64,000 bases of DNA from an uncultured Verrucomicrobiota bacterium (GTDB taxonomy: Bacteria > Verrucomicrobiota > Kiritimatiellia > CAIVKH01). The DNA lies in the NCBI GenBank assembly GCA_937873455.1, contig CALMYG010000168.1, positions 1-64,000 of the forward strand, read 5' to 3'. A program made the position numbers and the translations under genes. The notes under the pieces were generated by a model that was given only the letters and a program-made list of their open reading frames with translations, was not told the origin of the DNA and ran no database searches. Below, in pieces: positions 54,849-61,760 of this stretch; the first letter of the stretch is position 1, and every line of letters starts with the position of its first letter.

Positions 54849-55166
54849 GTCCGTTGTCCTTATATTCACATGCGCACCGTAACCAATTCCCGGCCCCGGC
54901 AACCACGCTCAACCCCCGGTTTTGCCCGTAAACCGTTAAGCAAAAATGCCGTATCCCTCTCAATCACCCGACCGCAATTCATGCGCATTATCCATATTTT
55001 AAAGGGATTTTGCGACGCGTCGCATCACCCGAGCCGCCTACCCTAACGACAGATGACCGGGATCAAATAGGACTGGTCGCACACTAACGCAATTCCCTAT
55101 CTTGAAAGAGTGTGCGGCGGTTGTGCGCCGTGCCCCATTCACGCTGTACAGGATGGTTGAATCGCC
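54849..55166. promoter_or_regulatory. Divergent regulatory gap with a 14-bp perfect palindrome
   Basis: Contains TGCGACGCGTCGCA, perfectly palindromic, at 55011-55024. It lies about 163 bases from the phosphorylase start and 143 bases from the symporter start, a natural place for a shared operator. No gene is seen in these 318 bases. Whether a LacI-type or other regulator binds is unknown, and none is encoded next to it. Confidence 0.45.
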
Positions 55167-57350
55167 ATGACAAAATCTGCAGACAATCCAGAGCATCCGC
55201 CCCGCGTCGCCCCCGACCCGAATTACAAACCGCCGCTGGAAACGGAATCCATCGACGACCCCAACATGCTCCCGCCCGACCCGGAGACGGATGCCGGAAC
55301 TCCAGCGGCCGATGCCGGCCGCAAGGATGCGCCGCGAAAAGAAGTGGTCCTTTACGCCTTCGGTAATGTGGAGGCATCGATTGCCGACCAGTTTTTTAAT
55401 GTGTTGAACAGCATCATGGTCGTGGCCATGCACGTCAATCCGATGCTCCTCGGCCTCATCGCCGGCATCAAGACCCTCTGGGACGGCATCACCGACCCGA
55501 TCATGGCCTATGTCACCGACAACACCCGCACCCGCTGGGGACGCCGCCGCCCGTTTATTCTCGTGGGGGGCGTGTTGCGCATCGCCTTGCTCGTGCTCAT
55601 CGTCGCCTTTATGCCGAGCGGCGGCAATCTGATGCGAAACCAGGTTATGGAGGCGCAGAAATTTGCCAACGAAGCTATTCGCGAGGCGTCCGACGCCTGG
55701 CGCCTGGCCGTGCAAAGCCATGAACAATTGGAAGGTCTACCGCCCGACCGGCAAGCCATCCTGCTCGATGCCCTTGAAAAACGCAGCGACACCGCCCGCG
55801 ACACCTTGGCCAAACTGGACGAACACCAGCCCACCCTGCAGGAGGACTTGGAACTGCGCGAAGCTGACGCGGTGACCCGGCGCGAAAATGTCGAAACCAT
55901 CCGCCGGGAAATGGCCAACGCCCCCGACCTGGAATCCAAGTTAACGATACCCGAAGGCCTTTTCGAAGCCGCCACCGAAAAAGTCACCAAAGCCCGCGAC
56001 CTTTTGGCCAAAATGGACCAGGCCCGGCGCGAACTGATTGCCGCCGACCACGTCGCCACCTACCTGCTGGTCGCCCACGGAAGGCGGGAAAACCCGGCGT
56101 TTGCCACCGAGGATTTGACCCGCCAAGTGGCTTCCGATGCCTTCGCAACGGCGGGCGTGGAACCTCTGGACGATATTTTCACCCTGCCGGTGCGGCCGCC
56201 CCCCGCGCCCGGTAAATCGGCCGGCATGTGGGCCAACATCATCGATGGCGCCAAGGCGTTCTGGGCGCCCAAGAATTTCGAGCAACGCCCGCTGATCCTG
56301 TATACGCTCATCGCGGTGCTGTTGTTTACCACCCTCACCACCGTGCAATCGGTCCCCTACTATGCCCTCGGCATCGAAGTCAGCCCTTCCTATAACGGCC
56401 GGACCCAGGTCGTCACCTACCGGGCGATCATGAACCAGATTGCCGGACTGGTCCAACCCTGGATCCCGGTGTTGTGTTTTTCCCTCGTATTCCTTACCGC
56501 CCTGGAGGGCTTGTTCTGGGTCGCCGTGGTGGCCTGCGTGATCGGCATCCCGAGTACCATCCTCATGTGCTGGTTCGTCAAGGAACGCACGGAAATCAGC
56601 GCCTCGAAAAACCGCGAGGCCGGCCTCTTCAAGAGCATGTGGCAGGTGATGCAAAGCCGGCACTTCCTGAAAATCTTTGCCCTGTACTGGCTGATCGGCC
56701 TCTCGTTTGGCGTATTCACCCAGATCGGATTTTACCTCAACGTGTACTGGGTGATGGGTTCCGCGCTCGCCGGGGCAAAGCTGTTGGCCTGGGTTTCCAT
56801 GCTGGCCTGGGGCCTCGGCTTCATCACCCTGCCCCTGATCAACTGGGGTTGCCGCCGCTTCCAAAAACACCGCGTGCTTCAGTTTGCCATCGTCTGGATG
56901 GCCATCGGCACCGTGTTGAAGTGGTGGTGCATGAACCCCGATCACCCGGAATACCAGTTCATCCTCCCGTTCTTTTTCTCGGTCGGCATCAGCTCGGTGT
57001 ATACCGTCCTCCCCACCATGATGGCCGACGTGACCGACGTGGACGAACTCAACCACGGCGCGCGCCGCGAGGGCATGTTCGGCGCGGTGATGGCCTTCCT
57101 GATGAAAATCATCGGCACCTTCACCCCGATTCTCGGCGGCGCGGTGCTGGTGATGTCCGGTTTCGATCCTTCGCTGGAATACGAACAGGCCCCATCCACG
57201 ATCTTTAACATGCGGGTCATGTATTCCTTCGTATCCGCCGCCATGTTGATCACCGCCCTGGTCATTCTCTGGCGCTACCCCCTCACCCGCGAACGCATCC
57301 AGGAAATCAAAGCGGAATTGCATAAACGCCATCTGGCGAAAACCACCTGA
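55167..57350 (+). CDS. GPH-type sugar:cation symporter with a large helical insertion
   Basis: A protein of 727 residues, whereas family members have about 450-500. An N-terminal proline-rich tail (about 55 residues) is followed by three membrane helices, with the MFS motif A-like loop DNTRTRWGRRRPF after the second. Residues about 155-370 are then hydrophilic and almost entirely helix/coiled-coil type (EAQKFANEAIREASDAWRLA; LREADAVTRRENVETIRREM). The transporter resumes with RPLILYTLIAVLLFTTLTTV and VPYYALGIEVS and nine more helices. By the standard MFS topology the insertion is on the periplasmic side. It probably imports an oligosaccharide for the flanking phosphorylases. It ends 44 bases before phosphorylase copy B. 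Confidence 0.88.
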   Translation: MTKSADNPEHPPRVAPDPNYKPPLETESIDDPNMLPPDPETDAGTPAADAGRKDAPRKEVVLYAFGNVEASIADQFFNVLNSIMVVAMHVNPMLLGLIAGIKTLWDGITDPIMAYVTDNTRTRWGRRRPFILVGGVLRIALLVLIVAFMPSGGNLMRNQVMEAQKFANEAIREASDAWRLAVQSHEQLEGLPPDRQAILLDALEKRSDTARDTLAKLDEHQPTLQEDLELREADAVTRRENVETIRREMANAPDLESKLTIPEGLFEAATEKVTKARDLLAKMDQARRELIAADHVATYLLVAHGRRENPAFATEDLTRQVASDAFATAGVEPLDDIFTLPVRPPPAPGKSAGMWANIIDGAKAFWAPKNFEQRPLILYTLIAVLLFTTLTTVQSVPYYALGIEVSPSYNGRTQVVTYRAIMNQIAGLVQPWIPVLCFSLVFLTALEGLFWVAVVACVIGIPSTILMCWFVKERTEISASKNREAGLFKSMWQVMQSRHFLKIFALYWLIGLSFGVFTQIGFYLNVYWVMGSALAGAKLLAWVSMLAWGLGFITLPLINWGCRRFQKHRVLQFAIVWMAIGTVLKWWCMNPDHPEYQFILPFFFSVGISSVYTVLPTMMADVTDVDELNHGARREGMFGAVMAFLMKIIGTFTPILGGAVLVMSGFDPSLEYEQAPSTIFNMRVMYSFVSAAMLITALVILWRYPLTRERIQEIKAELHKRHLAKTT

Positions 57351-57394
57351 GGCCGGAAACGTTCCACGCTCAACATTCAACATCCACCATTCAA

Positions 57395-59683
57395 ATGACT
57401 ATGACCACGTATGGAGCCTTTGACCACGAAGCCGGCTGTTACCGGCTGAAAAACGAACCGCCCCGCAAATGGCGCAACATCCATTACAACCGGCCCGGAC
57501 CGGTGGAGTATTACGTCGAAGCCACCCATATCGGCGACGGCCACAGCATCGTGCGCTTCGACGACGGCTTCACCATCGATCTCGTCGGCTACGACTGCAA
57601 ATACCTCTACATCCGCGACGAGGAAACCGGCGTGGTGTTCTCGCCGGCCGGCCAGCCCGCCCCCGCCCCGGTCAGCGACTATGAATGCGCGTTTTTCCCG
57701 GAGAAAACGGAAATCAGCTCCACCTGCCAGGACCTCCGCGTCACCTGGCGCATTTTCGTGCCGCACTCCGAAACCTTCGAAGCCTGGACCTGTTCCATCC
57801 AAAACCTCTCCGGCCGACCGCGTAAGCTTTCGGTGTTCGGCTATGCCCTCATGCCGATGAGCGGAAAAACCCGCGAAGGCAAACATTTCGGGCGCACCAA
57901 CTACTCCAACGTCTATCCCGCCGACAGCGCGGTGGTCGTCACCAATCGTAATGTGAAAATTTTTCCCAAGGGTTTTATCCATGGCTACATGATGAGCCTG
58001 AATCCCTGCCTCGGCGTCAACGGCTACCGCGATCATTTCACCCGCGCCGATTACTCGGTTTCCGCGCCGCGCATCCTTTACGGTTGGAACTGCGACAACC
58101 GCGCCGACGAAGGCCCCGACTGCGCGGGCATCATCCAAATCGGACTCGACCTCGCCCCCCACGCAAGCGGACGCACCGACTTCGTCATCGGCCACTGCGA
58201 CGGCATCGATGACGTGCGCGCTTTGCGGGCGCGACTGTCCCCGGACCGTCTCGATGAACTGTGCGACGAACAGTCCCGGATCGAACGCGGCCATGCCGCC
58301 ATGTTCCAGGTGGACACCGGCGAGGAAAACCGCGACCGCGACGCCCTGATCAATCTGTTCGTGAAAAAACAGATGACCTCCTACCTCATCGACAAATCCG
58401 GTTTCCGCGACAACCTCCAGACCGATTGCGGTATCGCGATGTATAATTATCCGATGGCCCGGGCCAACTTCCTGCGCGCCCTCTCGTCGCAAAAACCCTC
58501 CGGCGAAGTCCTGCACAGCTTCCGCCCCTACAACCGCCTCACCTACTCCGACAAACCGGCCTGGATTCTCATGACCGTGCCGTGGCTGATCAAGGAATCC
58601 GGCGATTTTGACCTGCTCCAGGAAGTCGTGCCGTACTTCGAATCGTCCGAGTCCGGCGCGGTCTGGGATCATGTCAAACGCACGGTGAATTATCTCGCCC
58701 ACGACACCGGCAAACGCGGCCTGTGCCGCCAGCATTTTGCCGACTGGAACGACGGCCTGGAACCCTCGGAAAAAACCGGCGAGCGCGAAAGCGTCATGGT
58801 CAGCCAGCAATTCTGCCACGGCTGCCTCGAGATCGCCGAATTGGCCGACCGCGTCGGCGACACTGCATTCGCCGCCGAATGCCGCGCGGCTCATCGCGTC
58901 ATGGCCGCCGCCCTCAATCAAAACGCCTGGGATGGCCGCTGGTACCAGCGCACGATTTGCGAGGACGGTTATCCGCTCGGATCGGACCAGCATGCCGAAG
59001 CCAAGATTTTCCTCAACACCCAGGCCTGGGCGATCATTGGCGGGGTAGCCGATCCGGAACGCGCCGCCTCCTGCATGGCCGCCGTGGATGCCTACTGCAC
59101 CAAGCCGGAAGGCTATGTCATTTGCGACCCGCCCCTCACCTCCTACGACGAACGGATCGGGCGCTTCTCCACCATCATGCCTCACACCAACACCAACGGC
59201 GGATGTTACTGCCACGCCTCGGCCTTCAAGGCCCTCGCCGACTGCCTGCTCGGGCGGGCCGAAGAAGCCTGGCAGACCTTTGTGCGGGTCGCGCCCGACA
59301 ATCCGGAAAATCCGATCTCCCGATCCGGCATGGAACCGTTTTCCTTCGTGAACAAGTTTGATCTCCTGCCCCAGGCGCCGGGTAAATCCGGTTACGCCTG
59401 GCGCACCGGCACCGCGCCGTGGTTCACCATGGTGCTGATCGAATGGATCCTCGGGGTTCGTCGTGGCTACGACGGCTTGATCATCGATCCCTGCCTGTCC
59501 AAACGCGTGCCCAAAGCCACGATCAAACGTAGCTTCCGCGGCGCGGTTTTTCATGTAACCATCGACAACACCGCCGGCCGCTGCCGGGGCGTGCGTTCGA
59601 TCACTTTCAACGGAAAACCACTAACCGGAACCACGATCCCCGACATGCGGTCCGGCGAGCACACCGTCGACGTGGTGATCTAG
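57395..59683 (+). CDS. GH94-type glycoside phosphorylase (copy B)
   Basis: A second phosphorylase of 762 residues with the same plan as copy A. It starts TTYGAFDHEAGCYRLKNEPP. The catalytic region is QHFADWNDGLEPSEKTGERE, with DWND as the expected acid, and the C-terminus has YAWRTGTAPWFTMVLIEW and YDGLIIDPCLSKRVPK. The two proteins are clearly diverged, so they may act on different linkages or different steps of one substrate. ATG 57401 is an alternative start. It follows the symporter gene by 44 bases and is probably its operon partner. The repeat-rich region begins right after the stop. Confidence 0.87.
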   Translation: MTMTTYGAFDHEAGCYRLKNEPPRKWRNIHYNRPGPVEYYVEATHIGDGHSIVRFDDGFTIDLVGYDCKYLYIRDEETGVVFSPAGQPAPAPVSDYECAFFPEKTEISSTCQDLRVTWRIFVPHSETFEAWTCSIQNLSGRPRKLSVFGYALMPMSGKTREGKHFGRTNYSNVYPADSAVVVTNRNVKIFPKGFIHGYMMSLNPCLGVNGYRDHFTRADYSVSAPRILYGWNCDNRADEGPDCAGIIQIGLDLAPHASGRTDFVIGHCDGIDDVRALRARLSPDRLDELCDEQSRIERGHAAMFQVDTGEENRDRDALINLFVKKQMTSYLIDKSGFRDNLQTDCGIAMYNYPMARANFLRALSSQKPSGEVLHSFRPYNRLTYSDKPAWILMTVPWLIKESGDFDLLQEVVPYFESSESGAVWDHVKRTVNYLAHDTGKRGLCRQHFADWNDGLEPSEKTGERESVMVSQQFCHGCLEIAELADRVGDTAFAAECRAAHRVMAAALNQNAWDGRWYQRTICEDGYPLGSDQHAEAKIFLNTQAWAIIGGVADPERAASCMAAVDAYCTKPEGYVICDPPLTSYDERIGRFSTIMPHTNTNGGCYCHASAFKALADCLLGRAEEAWQTFVRVAPDNPENPISRSGMEPFSFVNKFDLLPQAPGKSGYAWRTGTAPWFTMVLIEWILGVRRGYDGLIIDPCLSKRVPKATIKRSFRGAVFHVTIDNTAGRCRGVRSITFNGKPLTGTTIPDMRSGEHTVDVVI

Positions 59684-59699
59684 TAATCCCCCGTTCTGC

Positions 59700-59860
59700 A
59701 TCCGCCACCACCCCGCCACACCATCTTGTCCGCCGTCTTGTCCGCCGTCTTGTCCGCCGTAGGCCTTGCGAAGGCGGGTTTCTGGCTTCTGGTCTCTGGA
59801 TTCTGGATACTGGATTTCCAGCATCCAGCATCCAGCATCCAGCTTCCAGCATCCAGCCCC
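59700..59860. repeat. Simple tandem repeats
   Basis: Three GTCTTGTCCGCC 12-mers, the hairpin unit GTAGGCCTTGCGAAGGCGG, and a run of CCAGCATCCAG-type ten-base repeats with TTCTGG-type partners. The same motifs recur at 60163-60330 and 61130-61760. Confidence 0.88.
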
Positions 59861-60154
59861 CCCTTTCCGCGATTTCCGCGCCTTCCGTAGTTTCTTCACC
59901 TCCGGCCTCAAGTCTCCGGTCCCCGGTCTCACGTCTCAAGTCTCCGGTCTCAAGTCCAACCCCTCCGTCGTTACTCAAGACACATGGCGGGAACCTACGG
60001 GGTCATTTCGAGCGAAGTTCTCCGCAGGAGAACAACGTCGAGAAATCTCTGCCTTCACCCATAAAATGGAGACCCCTCGACTTCGCTCGGGGTGACGGAA
60101 GACGCTCAGCAGCCGGCTACACATTTGTTTGACGCGCTCCGTTTCCCGCCCGCC
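59861..60154 (+). repeat. Direct repeat block flanking vapBC, left copy
   Basis: Block of about 294 bases matching 61239-61552. It includes TCCGGTCTCAAG-type tandem repeats, CAAGACACATGGCGGGAACC, the palindromic pair GGTCATTTCGAGCGAAG / CCTCGACTTCGCTCGGGGTG, and GTTTGACGCGCTCCGTTTCC. The interval 59684-60350 between the phosphorylase and vapC genes holds only repeats. Confidence 0.9.
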
Positions 60155-60350
60155 ACACCATCTTGTCCGCCGTCTTGTCCGCCGTCTTGTCCGCCGTCTT
60201 GTCCGCCGTAGGCCTTGCGAAGGTGGAAGGCCTTGCGAAGGCGGGTTTCTAGTTTCTGGATGCTGGTTTCTGGTTTCTGGATTCTAGTTTCCAGTATCCA
60301 GTATCCAGTATCCAGCTTCCAGTCCACCACGCTCACATTTTGGCTATGCT
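60155..60350. repeat. Simple tandem repeats before vapC
   Basis: Four GTCTTGTCCGCC 12-mers, two GGCCTTGCGAAGG units, and alternating TTTCTGG/CCAGTATCCAG runs whose halves are complementary, giving a long imperfect hairpin. Confidence 0.85.
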
Positions 60351-60740
60351 TCAGTAGCGTCTAATATCCAAGCCGGCGATGCGGGAAAAGTCGTCGGCGT
60401 TTCGGGTGACCAGGGCAACGCCGAAGGCCTTGGCGGTGGCGGCGATCCACATATCATTCGCCCCGATCAGCGACCCCGTCTGCCGGAGCGCGCGATAGAT
60501 GTCACCAAAATGCCAGGCAACTTCGGTGGTGAAACCCAAGAGCTGAAAGGGAGATAGAAATGCCTCCCAGCGCATGCGGTCACGACCAAGCGATTCACCT
60601 GCGGCCAATTCGCCGGCGATGGTGAAGGTGATCATCAACGGTTCATTGGCATTGTCTTCGAGAAATCGGGTCGCCGCGCCTCGCTCTCCGCGGCGAACCT
60701 CCCGCTCAAAATCCACCAGAAACGTGGAATCGAGGATCAT
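60351..60740 (-). CDS. vapC: VapC-type PIN-domain toxin
   Basis: A protein of 129 residues, the normal PIN-domain length. The four acidic positions are present: D4 in ILDSTFLVD, the glutamate in TIAGELAAGE, the aspartate in IGANDMWIAATA, and NADDF near the end. VapC toxins are magnesium-dependent RNases that usually cut tRNA or rRNA; the target here is unknown. The ATG overlaps the stop of the antitoxin gene by four bases. The cassette sits between two near-identical repeat blocks. Confidence 0.92.
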   Translation of the reverse strand: MILDSTFLVDFEREVRRGERGAATRFLEDNANEPLMITFTIAGELAAGESLGRDRMRWEAFLSPFQLLGFTTEVAWHFGDIYRALRQTGSLIGANDMWIAATAKAFGVALVTRNADDFSRIAGLDIRRY

Positions 60741-60973
60741 GGTATATCCGGCGGTCGGTCCAAGCGGTTGATCGCATCAATGGATGCCAGGTCCTCGTCC
60801 GACAGGAACGGGCCCCGTTCTTCCCGCATGTTCAACAAATCGCGCGCCGTAAAGGTATATCCGGGAATCGGCAGACGACGCACAACCTCGGAAAACGACT
60901 CCCGTGGCGTGCGTTTCGCCGCCTTCAACCGCTCATACGCATCGAGCTCCAATGTGATGGTCTTTGTCGCCAT
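60737..60973 (-). CDS. VapB-like antitoxin
   Basis: A protein of 78 residues: a ribbon-helix-helix-type start MATKTITLELDAYERLKAAK, then RESFSEVVRRLPIP, typical of DUF217/VapB-family antitoxins, and a C-terminal toxin-binding tail (FLSDEDLASIDAINRLDRPP). ATG 60973 is preferred over an upstream frame extension to 61003. It precedes vapC in the operon, the usual antitoxin-toxin order, and probably represses the promoter. Confidence 0.85.
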   Translation of the reverse strand: MATKTITLELDAYERLKAAKRTPRESFSEVVRRLPIPGYTFTARDLLNMREERGPFLSDEDLASIDAINRLDRPPDIP

Positions 60974-61129
60974 GAAACTATCATACACGATCATGCATGA
61001 CATTCAAGCTGATAATGACAACGCGAAACAGCGCCTTCGCGGCACCTATTCTTTATTATTCATTGGCCATGTACGCATTACAGCCCCTCCACCCGCTCTG
61101 TTTCCATCCCGCAACGCGTAGCCTTGGTG

Positions 61130-61238
61130 AAGGCGGGTTTCTGGATGCTGGTTTCTTGTTTCTGGTTTCTGGATTCTGGTTTCTAGTATCTATCCAGATT
61201 CCAGCTTCCAGTATCCAGTATCCAGCTTCCAGCCCCAC
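61130..61238. repeat. Simple tandem repeats upstream of vapB
   Basis: TTTCTGG-type and CCAGTATCCAG-type ten-base repeats in complementary runs, as on the other side of the vapBC cassette. The interval 60974-61760 contains no gene apart from these and the direct-repeat block. Confidence 0.85.
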
Positions 61239-61552
61239 CCCTTTCCGCGATTTCCGCGCCTTCCGTAGTTCTCCATCTCCGGTCTCAAGTCTCCGGTCTC
61301 ACGTCTCAAGTCTCCGGTCTCACGTCTCAAGTCCCCGGTCTCAAGTCTCCAGCCTAACCCCTCCGTCGTTACTCAAGACACATGGCGGGAACCTACGGGG
61401 TCATTTCGAGCGAAGTTCTCCGCAGGAGAACAACGTCGAGAAATCTCTGCCTTCACCCATAAAATGGAGACCCCTCGACTTCGCTCGGGGTGACGGAAGA
61501 CACTCAGCAACTGACTACACGTTTGTTTGACGCACTCCGTTTCCCGCCCGCC
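61239..61552 (+). repeat. Direct repeat block flanking vapBC, right copy
   Basis: Same order of elements as 59861-60154, including a near-identical stretch of about 130 bases from CAAGACACATGGCGGGAACC to CTTCGCTCGGGGTGACGGAA. It differs by extra TCTCAAGTC units and scattered changes. Confidence 0.9.
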
Positions 61553-61559
61553 TCACCGC

Positions 61560-61755
61560 ATTTCCAGCATCCAGCATCCAGCATCCAGTATCCAGTATCC
61601 AGTTTCCAGCATCCAGTTTCTCGCGCGTCCGCCGTCTTGTCCGCCGTCTTGTCCGCCGTAGGCCTTGCGAAGGCGGAAGGCCTTGCGAAGGCGGAAGGCC
61701 TTGCGAAGGCGGAACGCCTTGCGTACGCGGAAGGCCTTGCGAAGGCGGGCAACCA
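61560..61755. repeat. CCAGCATCCAG runs and an 18-bp tandem array
   Basis: CCAGCATCCAG/CCAGTATCCAG repeats, two GTCTTGTCCGCC units, then five tandem 18-mers of AGGCCTTGCGAAGGCGGA type (61656-61750), each a small hairpin CCTTGCGAAGG. The array abuts the stop codon of the leucine-rich-repeat gene. Confidence 0.88.
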
Positions 61756-61760
61756 GGCTT

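Noticed and set aside
55941..57383. Antisense open frame of 480 codons over the symporter gene
   Set aside because: The symporter has clear membrane helices on the plus strand; the antisense frame is His/Gly/Glu-rich noise.
57377..59554. Antisense open frame of 725 codons over phosphorylase copy B
   Set aside because: The other strand encodes a clear GH94-type protein with catalytic DWND. The antisense product is Gly/Ala/Val/His-rich with no family features, as expected from G+C-biased third positions.
59700..61755. CRISPR array
   Set aside because: Repeats are of several kinds, adjacent or with variable spacing, and lack unique spacers of constant length; no cas gene is present.
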